Shown here: positions 35,671 to 44,578 of the stretch, in pieces
Position numbering within the stretch: position 1 is the first letter of the stretch
Layout: every line of letters starts with the position of its first letter
Assembly (NCBI GenBank): GCA_029267825.1
Contig: JAJUHO010000002.1
Location: forward strand, 1 to 52,019
Origin: Oscillospiraceae bacterium
GTDB taxonomy: Bacteria > Bacillota > Clostridia > Oscillospirales > Ruminococcaceae
Direction: 5' to 3'
Length of the DNA: 52,019 bases
The notes under the pieces: model-generated
What the model saw: only the letters and a program-made list of their open reading frames with translations
What the model was told of the DNA's origin: nothing
Databases searched by the model: none
Program-made: the position numbers and the translations under genes

Positions 35671-37635
35671 TTATGAAATTTCCTTAATATGCTGGTCAAT
35701 TGCCTCCAAAAGCGATTGCCTTGCGCTTTCAAGGCTTACTCCCTCAAGCTGGGCGCCTGCCATGGTTTGGTGTCCTCCTCCGCCAAGCTTTTCCATTATC
35801 ACCTGAACATTCATTGCCCCAAGTGAACGCGCGGAAAAGTAAACCGTACCGTTTGACTCATATATAACAAAAGACGCATCGACTCCGCTTATTCCAAGCA
35901 GCTCGTCCGCCGCCTGCGGCGCAACAACCCTTATATCATCCGACTCAACATCGCTTATGGCTATGGCGCATCTTTTATAAACTTCGGCAGACGCCACAAG
36001 CTTTGTCTTTTTCTGGTATGAATCAATCGTATTTGAAAACAAGGCCCTGACTGCTATCGTATCCGCTCCGAGCTTTTTAAGAAAAGCCGCCGCCTCAAAG
36101 GTTCTTACACCCGTCCTCATAACGAAATTTTTTGTATCAAGCATTATTCCGGCAAGCAGCGCCTCTGCATAATAAGACGAAAGCCTGCCCGCATCGCCGA
36201 AATACTGTATAAGTTCGGCAACCATTTCCGATGCCGACGACGCATATGGCTCATGGTGGAAAATAACCGCATTGTCTATATAATTCACCGTTTTTCTATG
36301 GTGGTCTATCACAACCACATGTTTTGCCTTTTGATAAAGCTCCGTGCTTTCAACAAAATCCTTGTTATGTGTATCCACAACCACAAGCAAGGTTTGGTCG
36401 TTTATGCTTGCAATCGCATCCTCAGGGGACATGAAAAGCTCAAAATCTTCATTCTCGTTGATTCTTTCAATAAGATTTCCGGCAAGATTTTTAACGCCGT
36501 CCAAAACTACTTTTACGGGTTTTCCCATATTATGTATGGCCCCGCCAAGCCCAACGGCGCTGCCCACGCTGTCAAGGTCACCGAAACGGTGTCCCATGAT
36601 ATATACTTTTTCACTATTTTCTATAAGCTCTATGAGAGCTGTTGCTATAATCCTTGTCTTTACCTTTGCACGCTTTTCTATTCCCTTTGAAGCGCCGCCG
36701 AAAAACTCAAATCCGCCCTCCGTTTTCACTGCCGCCTGGTCGCCTCCGCGCCCAAGCGCCATATCAAGGGCCTGCTTTGCAAAAACCTCGCTTTCGCTCA
36801 AATCCCTGCCGCCTCTTCCGACGCCAATTGAAAGCGTAACGCAAAGCCTTTCGTTTACAGTTATTTCCCTTGCCCTGTCAAGGATTTTAAACCTTTCGGC
36901 AATCATTTCGGCAATATGCCTTTCTTCTATTACCGCTATGAACCTGTCGTTTGAAATCCTTCTTATTATGCCCGTACACTTTTCCATAAAAGCTTCAAGC
37001 AGCTTTTCAATCTGCACAAGCACATGCGCCTTTTCGCTTTCCTTTACATTTTGCAGCAAATCCTCATAGTTGTCAACCATTATAAGCACAACCGTAGGCT
37101 TTGCAAGCTCATGCTCCTTTTGCAAGCTTGCAAAATCAGTAACATCCTCAAAATAAAGTATCGAAAGCGATGTTCCATCCTTTTGCGTCAAGTTTGAAAA
37201 AATCCTATAGCTCTTGCCGCCGTACTCGACAACACATCCCTTGCGGCAGTGTATCTTTTCAATATCCACGTTTAAAATTTTTGAAAGCGAAATGCCAAAC
37301 GGGTCATCGTCCGGATAAATCCTTTCCTCAAAATCCTTGTTGTACCAAAGTATTTTTGCGTCCGAATCTATTATTATGCAGGGAGCAGGGAAATTGTAAA
37401 GGCTGTCCCTTTCTGTCAAATTAAGCTCACTGTCAATTTTTGTGACAAAGCGATGTATATTCTTCTGCGCGGAGACCATTTCCAACATAAAAGCAAGTCC
37501 CGCCGCAGAAGAAATCAAGAGCATAATCCAAAAAGCGTATTCGTTGTATCCGTAAACGACAAACGCCGAAGCAAAGGCCACCAAAACCAAAATTACAGCG
37601 GTAACCTTAAACAGCAGCCATTTTGCGCCTTTCAA
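35671..37635 (-). CDS. gdpP: Cyclic-di-AMP phosphodiesterase GdpP
   Basis: A 654-residue membrane-bound phosphodiesterase that hydrolyses c-di-AMP to pApA. There are two N-terminal transmembrane helices (about 8-28 and 34-55), a PAS-like domain about 80-170, and a degenerate GGDEF domain about 175-305. The DHH domain starts near 335 (VYIMGHRFGDLDSVGSAVGL, then VVDTHNKDF and VVIDHHRK) and is followed by DHHA1 with GGGGHQTMAGAQ. All metal-binding Asp/His motifs are present, so it should be active. It is 30 bp downstream of the RNase J gene. GdpP influences K+ transport and wall homeostasis; a KtrB-type channel is encoded elsewhere in this window. Confidence 0.95.
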   Translation of the reverse strand: MKGAKWLLFKVTAVILVLVAFASAFVVYGYNEYAFWIMLLISSAAGLAFMLEMVSAQKNIHRFVTKIDSELNLTERDSLYNFPAPCIIIDSDAKILWYNKDFEERIYPDDDPFGISLSKILNVDIEKIHCRKGCVVEYGGKSYRIFSNLTQKDGTSLSILYFEDVTDFASLQKEHELAKPTVVLIMVDNYEDLLQNVKESEKAHVLVQIEKLLEAFMEKCTGIIRRISNDRFIAVIEERHIAEMIAERFKILDRAREITVNERLCVTLSIGVGRGGRDLSESEVFAKQALDMALGRGGDQAAVKTEGGFEFFGGASKGIEKRAKVKTRIIATALIELIENSEKVYIMGHRFGDLDSVGSAVGLGGAIHNMGKPVKVVLDGVKNLAGNLIERINENEDFELFMSPEDAIASINDQTLLVVVDTHNKDFVESTELYQKAKHVVVIDHHRKTVNYIDNAVIFHHEPYASSASEMVAELIQYFGDAGRLSSYYAEALLAGIMLDTKNFVMRTGVRTFEAAAFLKKLGADTIAVRALFSNTIDSYQKKTKLVASAEVYKRCAIAISDVESDDIRVVAPQAADELLGISGVDASFVIYESNGTVYFSARSLGAMNVQVIMEKLGGGGHQTMAGAQLEGVSLESARQSLLEAIDQHIKEIS

Positions 37636-37665
37636 CCAACCGCCCCCTTTGAAGACAAAACAAAA

Positions 37666-39588
37666 TCATATTTCCATTATAACCGGAAGAATCATCGGAG
37701 TCCTCTTTGTTTTTGAAAAAATAAAATCAGAAAGCACGTCTTTAAGTTTTGTCTTTATTGCATTCCATTCCTTTGTGTCGTTGTCAAGGCACTGCTGCAA
37801 GGTTTTTGAAAGCAATGCCTTTGCCTGATTCATAAGCTCCTCTGATTCCCTGACATACACAAATCCCCTTGAAACTATATCCGGCCCGGCAAGTATCGTG
37901 CCGCTTTCGCTTTCAATAGTCGCAACCACAATTATAAGCCCGTCCTGTGCAAGGTGCTTGCGGTCACGCAGCACTATCGAACCGACATCGCCCACTCCAA
38001 GTCCGTCAACAAGGATTTTTCCCGCCGGGACCTGTGAGGTTATCTTCATTTCAATGCCATTTGTTTCAATAACATTGCCTATCTCGGCAATTATTATGTT
38101 TTCCTCAGGAATTCCCATTTCCTTTGCGGTCTGGGCATGCTTTTTAAGATGCTTGTATTCGCCGTGAACCGGAATAAAGAATTTTGGCTTTGTAAGCGCC
38201 ATCATCAGCTTTTGCTCATCCTGACAGGCGTGTCCGGAAACGTGCACCTCGTACATTGCCTCGTAAACCACCTCGGCCCCGGCTTTCATAAGCTCATTGA
38301 CAACCTTTGTCACAAGCTTTTCGTTCCCCGGAATTGGCGTCGCCGAAATGATTATAAAGTCCATCGGAGTTATATTGACCTTTTTATGGTCATTCATTGC
38401 CATTCTTGTGAGCGCGCTCATTGGCTCGCCCTGGCTTCCGGTAGTAATAAGCACTATCTTTTCGTTCGGATATTTTCCCATAAGGTCTATGTCAATTATA
38501 ATCCCCTGCGGAACCGAAAGATAGCCAAGCTCTATGGCCGTATTGATTACATTCACCATGCTTCTGCCGAATATTGCCACTTTCCTGCCGTATCTTTGGG
38601 CGCAGTCTATTATCTGCTGCACACGGTGGATATTTGATGAAAACGTAGCAATTATTATCCTTTTGCCCTCGGCCTTGTCAAAAAGCTTTTCAAAGGATTC
38701 TCCCACTTTGCGTTCGGTTTGGGTATATCCTTTTCTTTCGCTGTTGGTTGAATCGGACATGAGCGCAAGCACGCCCCTGTTGCCAAGCTCTCCGAATCGT
38801 GCAAGGTCTATTACCCCGCCCTCGATTGGCGTGAAGTCTACCTTGAAATCTCCGGTATGCACAACTACTCCGGCCGGAGTGTGTATTGCAAGCGCAACCG
38901 CATCCGGTATCGAATGGTTTACCCGTATAAACTCAACCGCCATGCAGCCCATCTTTACGGTTTGCTTTGGTTTTACAACATTAAGGCTGACTTTTCCTGA
39001 AAGCCCGTGTTCTTTAAGCTTGCTTTCAATCAATCCTATTGTAAGCCTTGTGGCATATACCGGAACATTTATCTTCTTTAAAAGATAAGCAAGCCCGCCT
39101 ATATGGTCCTCGTGGCCGTGGGTGATAACAATCCCGCGGATTTTATCCACATTCTTTTCAAGGTATGCAAAGTCAGGTATCACTATGTCAACTCCGGGCA
39201 TTTCACTGTCCGGAAAGGTCATTCCGCAATCCACAACAAAAAGGTCGTTTGAGCATTCAAAAACGGTAATATTCTTGCCTACTTCATTAAGTCCGCCCAA
39301 AGGAATGATTTTAAGCGTGGAGCTTTTCCCTCGCTTTTCCGGCTGTGTCCTTGAATTCCTTACCGGCTGTGCTGACTCTTTCTTTACAGAACCCTGTTCC
39401 TGCTTTGAATTCATCTTTTCTTCATATTCCGCAAAATTTGCGGCCTTTTGAGGCTTCATTTTTGCCTGCCTTTTTGACTGAGCGCCCTGCCTTGCAGTCT
39501 TTTTAACGTTTGTTCCCTCTGTTTTTTCCGCTTTTTTAGGCGATATTTTTTCCCCGAAAAACGGGAGTTTTTCAAAATTATTATCCAC
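37666..39588 (-). CDS. rnj: Ribonuclease J
   Basis: A 640-residue metallo-beta-lactamase/beta-CASP ribonuclease for mRNA decay and rRNA maturation. The zinc motif is VITHGHEDHIGG, with further ligands in VNHSIPDAVALAIHTP and VVHTGDFKVDFTP; beta-CASP motifs include MSDSTNSERKGYT and TTGSQGEPMSALTRMA. About 100 N-terminal residues rich in Lys, Gln, Ser and Ala precede the catalytic core, an extension not seen in Bacillus RNase J1/J2. The likely start is a GTG at 39588 with GAGAGGG 7 nt upstream, rather than the farther start at 39663. Only one RNase J gene is visible here. A long leader precedes it. Confidence 0.94.
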   Translation of the reverse strand: MDNNFEKLPFFGEKISPKKAEKTEGTNVKKTARQGAQSKRQAKMKPQKAANFAEYEEKMNSKQEQGSVKKESAQPVRNSRTQPEKRGKSSTLKIIPLGGLNEVGKNITVFECSNDLFVVDCGMTFPDSEMPGVDIVIPDFAYLEKNVDKIRGIVITHGHEDHIGGLAYLLKKINVPVYATRLTIGLIESKLKEHGLSGKVSLNVVKPKQTVKMGCMAVEFIRVNHSIPDAVALAIHTPAGVVVHTGDFKVDFTPIEGGVIDLARFGELGNRGVLALMSDSTNSERKGYTQTERKVGESFEKLFDKAEGKRIIIATFSSNIHRVQQIIDCAQRYGRKVAIFGRSMVNVINTAIELGYLSVPQGIIIDIDLMGKYPNEKIVLITTGSQGEPMSALTRMAMNDHKKVNITPMDFIIISATPIPGNEKLVTKVVNELMKAGAEVVYEAMYEVHVSGHACQDEQKLMMALTKPKFFIPVHGEYKHLKKHAQTAKEMGIPEENIIIAEIGNVIETNGIEMKITSQVPAGKILVDGLGVGDVGSIVLRDRKHLAQDGLIIVVATIESESGTILAGPDIVSRGFVYVRESEELMNQAKALLSKTLQQCLDNDTKEWNAIKTKLKDVLSDFIFSKTKRTPMILPVIMEI

Positions 39589-39928
39589 TTTTTTCCCTCT
39601 CTTTTGAATTTCCGGACCGCAAAAAACAAAAAGACAAAAGGTCTTGCGGCAAAGCTTGCGCAAACCCCAGATGCCAAATTAAATTTTACTTTAAGCGGTT
39701 CCGGATATTGAAAATATAAACCGTATCTTTTGCCCGCGCTTTTGCAAAGCAAATTGCAACGTATGTTTTATGTATCCGCCCGAATTTGACCGCCTTGAAA
39801 AACCTTGCATAATTTTGCCCGTTTTATCCCCATCGCATTATTCAAATCAAAATTACGGCAAGGGGATAAAACGGGATAATCCGACCACAGCATTAAAAAC
39901 AGACTTTTCCAACCGAACACAAATATGT
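39589..39928 (-). promoter_or_regulatory. Long, structured 5' leader of the RNase J gene
   Basis: About 340 nt separate the predicted transcription start from the RNase J start codon, and no credible gene lies in it. Its main structure is a perfect 14-bp inverted repeat (39818-39831 and 39862-39875) enclosing 30 nt. The rest has several short G+C-rich helices and T runs near 39590-39660. No known riboswitch class was recognised. RNase-cleavable leaders that control their own nuclease are known for E. coli rne; the same could apply here, but this is inference. Confidence 0.6.
39818..39875. repeat. Perfect 14-bp inverted repeat in the RNase J leader
   Basis: cccgttttatcccc at 39818-39831 is repeated in inverted orientation at 39862-39875. 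As RNA on the minus strand it would fold into a 14-bp helix closing a 30-nt loop. The loop is too long for a standard intrinsic terminator and no T run follows immediately. Confidence 0.85.
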
Positions 39929-39934
39929 GATTTT

Positions 39935-39963
39935 ATTATAACCGCAAAAGTGTTCCGTGTCAA
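39935..39963 (-). promoter_or_regulatory. Consensus sigma-A promoter for rnj
   Basis: On the minus strand TTGACA (39963-39958), 17 bp, TATAAT (39940-39935), a perfect match. It lies about 20 bp beyond the stop of the upstream nucleotidyltransferase gene and should drive rnj, and probably gdpP-rplI-dnaB behind it. Confidence 0.85.
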
Positions 39964-39980
39964 TAAGCCTACGTCAGGTG

Positions 39981-42296
39981 TTAATTTTTTTGCTCTTTTA
40001 ACCTGTCGTTTAATAATTTTTCATAAAAATCACATATTTCGGATGCCGTTTCTGCCTTGTAGCTTTCCACAAACATCATAACGCCTTTGCCGGTCTTTGC
40101 GGGACGTATCAAAACCCTGCCCTCGGAGCCGTTTGCAACAACGCCCTCACCAAGACCTCCCCTTTCGCCGCAAAATGTTTTAAGCACTATTGACGGCGGC
40201 TGCTCTATTCCAACAAAGCGGCTTGCGGCGGTAAAATTCGGAAGCTCCGCAAGAGCCTTGCCAAGAGAAAGCCCTCTTTCAGAAAGCCATGAAAGCACTG
40301 TAAGCATAAGCTCAAGCGCATCAAGCGAAAAGCTTTGCTTCCCAGCAAGCTTCCTTGCCTCGGAGTCACTGTTGTCAACGGGAGTATTGTAATATCTTTT
40401 CACCCCTGCCCCGAACCTTCCCGCAATTACATCCGCAGCGGCGGGAGCGCTGTAAGGCAATGCGACATCCTCACCGGCGGCAAAAAATTTAAGGCACGCA
40501 AGCATTAAAAGCTTTTCGTAAAATACATATCCCGTTTCTTCCGTATAAACCGAAAGTTTTTTCCCGTCAGAAGAAACATGGAAAATCATCCTTTCTCCTG
40601 AACGGTCGTTTATTTTATCAAAAATACGGCGAGAAATCTCAGAAATCCTTTTATTTGCAGAATTTACTTCCGCCCTTATCCCGTTTAGCTTTTTAGGCGC
40701 CGCCCTTAAAAGGCTTTCAAGGTAAAGCGCCTTAAATGAACCCGCATCAATAATATTTCCAAAATCGCCTGCTCCTACTCGCGGATATTCGGAACGGTTA
40801 AGGCCGCCTTCAATTTTCCTCTCCTGCTTTCTTGTCAGCGGAAGCCCGTTTTCGGCTGAAATCTTAAATTTTGTAAAAATCCCCGCATCAACATAGCATC
40901 CCAAATCAAGCCCTGCGGTGCGAAGTGCAAATTCAAGCTCCGGCTGGCAGCATTCACCCAAATCCCAAACCTCGCCGCCGGATGACATTATTCCGGAAAC
41001 AAGTGCAAAGCCAAGCGCCTTTGCAGGTTCGCCGGAAGTTCTTCCAACCGCAATTTTCTTTCCTGCCGAACAAATCGCACTTCCAAGCACCGATGCTACC
41101 TGAGGTGTTATCTCGCCGTTGGTTTCTCCGCAAACTCCGTCATCATCAATAGAAAGCAAATGCGCAGTGCCGTATTTTATATCATATGAGGCCGTACAGT
41201 CCCTCTCAAGCTCCTTGCCTGTCCAAATTTTAACTCCGCTTTGAACTATTGAATTTTCGCCTATAACGGCGTTTTCTCCTACAACCCCACCCTCAAAAAC
41301 GGAGCTTGACGAAAGCAACCTTGCCCCCTTGCAGATTACCGCTTCATTGCAGGTGACTTTTTCGCCTACATATGCTCCGTCAAGAATTACCGAACCGTGG
41401 ATTTTTGCTCCTCTGCCGACAAAAACCTCATCGCCTATTATACTTCCCGCCTCAATCACAGCCCCGGGTGAAATTTTTGCATCCATGCCTATATAAACGG
41501 GAGGATTTACCCTTGCTCCCTTAAAATCGGAGCCGGAAGCCGAAAAAATCCCATCAAGGGTGCGATGAGCGTTTAATTCACATTTTACAAGCCCGTTAAG
41601 CATATCCCGCTGGCATTTCATATAGCTTTTGAAATCGCCTATATCGCACCAGTAGCCGTTTTCTTCATAAGCAAAAAGAGGCATGCCTTTTTTTAGCATC
41701 ATAGGAAAAATATCCTGCGCAAAATCCGATTGCCCGTCCGGAATCATTTCAAGCACTTCTTTTGAAAGTATATATACACCTGTATTTGCCATATCGGTAA
41801 CACAGCTTTCAAATGAAGGTTTTTCAAGAAAGCTTTCAACTTTTCCATCCTCATCAAAAAGCACCAGCCCATATTCGCGCGGGTCAGGAACTTTTTTTAC
41901 GACAATTGTTGCCGCAGCCCTGTTTTTCTTATGAAAATCCACAACCGCTGAAAGGTTGAAGTCGCACATTGCGTCACCGCTGATGACAAGAGCTCCTTCA
42001 TCGAAACTTTTTAATTTCAAGGCATTTTTTACGCTTCCCGCTGTGCCAAGCGGTTCGTTTTCAAAAGAATAAAAAAGCCTTATGCCGTCAAACATATCAT
42101 CATCAAAATGTGAAACAATCTTGCCGCCCAAGTACCTGAGCGTAAAAATCGCCTCACCAAAGCCATGAAGCTTTAAAAGCTCAAGAATGTACTCCGCCAC
42201 CGGCCTTCCGCAAAGTGGCACCAAAGGCTTTGGGATGTCGCAAGTCAAGGGGCGCAGGCGTGTGCCCTCCCCTCCCGCCATTATAACAGCATTCAT
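39981..42296 (-). CDS. Nucleotidyltransferase fused to degenerate phosphomannomutase-like domain
   Basis: A 771-residue fusion of the cyanobacterial/actinobacterial GMPP-PMM type. Residues about 1-230 are a nucleotidyltransferase (VIMAGGEGTRLRPLT, KPLVPLCGRPV, GDAMCDF, FLEKPSFE). About 245-360 form a left-handed beta-helix (hexapeptide repeats such as PGAVIEAGSIIGDEVFVG). About 380-771 follow the alpha-D-phosphohexomutase fold, but its catalytic motifs are lost: the phosphoserine loop TASHNP reads VDAGIF, the metal loop DGDADR reads SSDGKKL, and the RPSGTEP loop reads RPAKTGKG. The transferase half looks active. The second half is probably regulatory or structural. Sugar-nucleotide product unknown; GDP-mannose is the usual assignment. 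Confidence 0.82.
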   Translation of the reverse strand: MNAVIMAGGEGTRLRPLTCDIPKPLVPLCGRPVAEYILELLKLHGFGEAIFTLRYLGGKIVSHFDDDMFDGIRLFYSFENEPLGTAGSVKNALKLKSFDEGALVISGDAMCDFNLSAVVDFHKKNRAAATIVVKKVPDPREYGLVLFDEDGKVESFLEKPSFESCVTDMANTGVYILSKEVLEMIPDGQSDFAQDIFPMMLKKGMPLFAYEENGYWCDIGDFKSYMKCQRDMLNGLVKCELNAHRTLDGIFSASGSDFKGARVNPPVYIGMDAKISPGAVIEAGSIIGDEVFVGRGAKIHGSVILDGAYVGEKVTCNEAVICKGARLLSSSSVFEGGVVGENAVIGENSIVQSGVKIWTGKELERDCTASYDIKYGTAHLLSIDDDGVCGETNGEITPQVASVLGSAICSAGKKIAVGRTSGEPAKALGFALVSGIMSSGGEVWDLGECCQPELEFALRTAGLDLGCYVDAGIFTKFKISAENGLPLTRKQERKIEGGLNRSEYPRVGAGDFGNIIDAGSFKALYLESLLRAAPKKLNGIRAEVNSANKRISEISRRIFDKINDRSGERMIFHVSSDGKKLSVYTEETGYVFYEKLLMLACLKFFAAGEDVALPYSAPAAADVIAGRFGAGVKRYYNTPVDNSDSEARKLAGKQSFSLDALELMLTVLSWLSERGLSLGKALAELPNFTAASRFVGIEQPPSIVLKTFCGERGGLGEGVVANGSEGRVLIRPAKTGKGVMMFVESYKAETASEICDFYEKLLNDRLKEQKN

Positions 42297-42413
42297 ATTC
42301 CGCCCTCCGTTTTATTTTTAAATTTAGTATTGAATGGCGGAATGAATTTTATTCAAAAGGCATTATGCACATTTGAATGTTTTGAAAGTTGATTAAATTT
42401 TACAAAGCCTCAC

Positions 42414-42442
42414 TTGCATTTTAAAATCCAAAATGCTATAAT
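42414..42442 (+). promoter_or_regulatory. Predicted guaB promoter
   Basis: TTGCAT (42414-42419), 17 bp, TATAAT (42437-42442). The leader is only about 45 nt, too short for a purine riboswitch, and none was seen. Confidence 0.8.
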
Positions 42443-42493
42443 TTATGCTTATACAAAATCAAGATGGATAATGATGATAAAGGAGAGATGAAA

Positions 42494-44002
42494 ATGGCAT
42501 TCTTTTATGATGAACCCTCCCGCACATTTAACGAATACCTTTTGATTCCCGGGTATTCTTCGGCAGAATGTATTCCCGACAACGTAAGCCTTAAAACGCC
42601 TGTCGTAAAATTTAAAAAAGGTGAGGAACCCGCCCTTAAAATGAATATTCCTCTCACCTCGGCAATAATGCAATCCGTATCCGACGACAAAATGGCAGTC
42701 GCACTTGCAAAAGAGGGAGGAATCTCCTTTATTTTCTGCTCGCAGTCAATAGAAAGCCAAGCGGCAATGGTTGCCCGTGCAAAATCCTACAAAGCGGGCT
42801 TTGTTGTAAGCGATTCAAACATTTCGCCAGACAAAACATTGAAAGATATTCTTGATTTGAAGAAAAAGACCGGACACTCAACCGTTGTTGTCACAACCGA
42901 CGGCACGGCAAACGGAAAGCTTGTGGGTATAGTTACCAGCCGCGATTACCGCATAAGCAGAATGAGCCTTGACACCAAGGTAAGCGAATTTATGACTCCC
43001 CTTAAAGACCTTATTTACGCTCCCAAGGGAATAACCCTTTCCGAAGCAAACGATATAATCTGGGATAAAAAGCTCAATTCGCTTCCTATTGTGGACGATG
43101 ACGGAAAACTTCTTTACATGGTTTTCAGAAAGGACTATGATGCCCACAAGGAAAATCCCAACGAACTGCTTGACGCATCAAAAAGATACATCGTCGGCGC
43201 AGGCGTAAACACAAGGGATTATGAGCAAAGAATCCCCGCTCTGGTAGAGGCTGGGGCCGACATACTTTGCATAGATTCATCCGAAGGCTTTACGGAATGG
43301 CAAAAGAGAACTATTGCATTTGTAAGGGAAAAATACGGCGACAAGGTAAAAATCGGCGCCGGAAATGTTGTTGACAAGGACGGATTTTTGTTCCTTGCAG
43401 AATGCGGAGCGGATTTTGTAAAGGTCGGCATAGGCGGAGGCTCTATCTGCATAACCCGTGAAACCAAGGGCATAGGCAGAGGTCAGGCTACCGCAGTAAT
43501 CGAAGTTGCCAAGGCAAGGGACGAATATTTTGAAAAAACAGGAGTATATATTCCAATTTGCTCCGACGGCGGAATAGTTTACGACCACCACATCACACTT
43601 GCGCTTGCAATGGGAGCAGATTTTGTGATGCTCGGAAGATATTTCTCACGCTTTGACGAAAGCCCGACAAACAAAGTCAACATAAACGGAACTTATATGA
43701 AGGAATACTGGGGCGAAGGCTCCAACCGTGCAAGAAACTGGCAGCGCTATGATATGGGCGGCGACCAGAAGCTTTCCTTTGAAGAAGGCGTAGATTCCTA
43801 TGTACCGTATGCCGGAAGCCTTAAAGACAATGTGTCGCTCACTTTAAGCAAGGTAAAATCCACCATGTGCAACTGTGGGGCGCTCACCATACCGGAACTT
43901 CAGAAAAAGGCAAAGCTTACCCTTGTTTCCTCAACAAGCATTGTCGAGGGCGGAGCTCATGACGTAATTTTAAAGGATAAAAATATAACTCCAATAAAAT
44001 AA
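42494..44002 (+). CDS. guaB: IMP dehydrogenase
   Basis: A 502-residue enzyme oxidising IMP to XMP, the first committed step to GMP. The barrel begins with [17 protein letters not shown]-domain insertion lies about 95-225 ([19 protein letters not shown]). The NAD site includes [14 protein letters not shown], and the catalytic loop [12 protein letters not shown] carries the nucleophilic Cys. [28 protein letters not shown] and the flap region with [12 protein letters not shown] follow. Start ATG 42494 has AAAGGAG 8 nt upstream; upstream in-frame ATGs (42488, 42464) are too close to or before it. The sequence belongs to a divergent IMPDH branch, with [10 protein letters not shown] instead of the usual GPGSICTTR. 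Confidence 0.92.
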   Translation: MAFFYDEPSRTFNEYLLIPGYSSAECIPDNVSLKTPVVKFKKGEEPALKMNIPLTSAIMQSVSDDKMAVALAKEGGISFIFCSQSIESQAAMVARAKSYKAGFVVSDSNISPDKTLKDILDLKKKTGHSTVVVTTDGTANGKLVGIVTSRDYRISRMSLDTKVSEFMTPLKDLIYAPKGITLSEANDIIWDKKLNSLPIVDDDGKLLYMVFRKDYDAHKENPNELLDASKRYIVGAGVNTRDYEQRIPALVEAGADILCIDSSEGFTEWQKRTIAFVREKYGDKVKIGAGNVVDKDGFLFLAECGADFVKVGIGGGSICITRETKGIGRGQATAVIEVAKARDEYFEKTGVYIPICSDGGIVYDHHITLALAMGADFVMLGRYFSRFDESPTNKVNINGTYMKEYWGEGSNRARNWQRYDMGGDQKLSFEEGVDSYVPYAGSLKDNVSLTLSKVKSTMCNCGALTIPELQKKAKLTLVSSTSIVEGGAHDVILKDKNITPIK

Positions 44003-44031
44003 CTGCAAGAAAACTTAACTCAAAAAACTGC

Positions 44032-44071
44032 AAAAGCCGCACAAAAGGACAAAACCTTTTATGCGGCTTTT
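44032..44071 (+). terminator. Terminator after guaB
   Basis: Arms 44032-44048 and 44055-44071 pair over nearly their whole length around a 6-nt loop, followed by T residues on the plus strand and by an A/T-rich stretch on the minus strand. It also sits downstream of the convergent VOC gene and may serve both. Confidence 0.85.
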
Positions 44072-44085
44072 TTATATCATCTTTC

Positions 44086-44439
44086 CTAATCGGTCTTTTT
44101 AAAGCTTCTCAAATAAACTACATTTCTATCCGGGTCATAAAAACTCATATTGACCGCTCCCCAAGGACGCACGGTAGGTTTTTCAATTATTTCGGCCCCT
44201 AAACCCAAGACTTTCTCATACTCTCTATCAATGTCATCAACGGTAAATGCCAAGCACATATTTTGATTTAAATTATTTTTATTTGTCCCGTCATTATAAA
44301 CCGTCAGCATAGTTTCCTCTTTCAAAATCGTTTGATGCACCGTATCATCGCTGCCGTTATCCACATCAAGCAATTTCTTGTAAAAATCCGAAAGCCTTGC
44401 AACATCGTTAGTCAACAACCCTACTTCTCCTATTTTCAT
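44086..44439 (-). CDS. VOC-superfamily (glyoxalase/bleomycin resistance-like) protein
   Basis: A 117-residue single-domain vicinal oxygen chelate protein. The N-terminal MKIGEVGLLTNDVARLSDFYKKLLDV and the C-terminal WGAVNMSFYDPDRNVVYLRSF are the paired beta-alpha-beta-beta-beta modules of the fold; the glutamate/histidine metal ligands cannot be assigned with certainty. Start ATG 44439 with TGGAGG 5 nt upstream is preferred over in-frame starts at 44451 and 44511. It may be third in a small operon after the DUF1444-like gene and the 36-residue membrane peptide. The substrate is unknown. Confidence 0.82.
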   Translation of the reverse strand: MKIGEVGLLTNDVARLSDFYKKLLDVDNGSDDTVHQTILKEETMLTVYNDGTNKNNLNQNMCLAFTVDDIDREYEKVLGLGAEIIEKPTVRPWGAVNMSFYDPDRNVVYLRSFKKTD

Positions 44440-44464
44440 AGCAGCCTCCATTTCAAATTCAACG

Positions 44465-44575
44465 CTACTTGGAGTAAAAAAGCGGCATAAATGCCGAAAA
44501 TACAGCACCAAGCACCATTACTGCGGCAAGTGCAAGCAGCACTGCTTTTGCCCATGCCGGTCTTTTGCCGTTCAT
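44465..44575 (-). CDS. Small single-pass membrane protein (36 residues)
   Basis: An ORF of 36 codons, MNGKRPAWAKAV followed by about 20 hydrophobic residues (LLALAAVMVLGAVFSAFMPLF) and YSK. The layout is a short basic N-terminus, one transmembrane helix and a Lys end, as in small DUF4044-like membrane proteins of Bacillota. A GGAGG site lies about 11 nt upstream, inside the last codons of the preceding gene, and the stop-to-start gap is only 3 bp, so translational coupling is plausible. The size makes the call tentative, but hydrophobicity, ribosome site and tight packing all support it. Confidence 0.6.
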   Translation of the reverse strand: MNGKRPAWAKAVLLALAAVMVLGAVFSAFMPLFYSK

Positions 44576-44578
44576 TTT

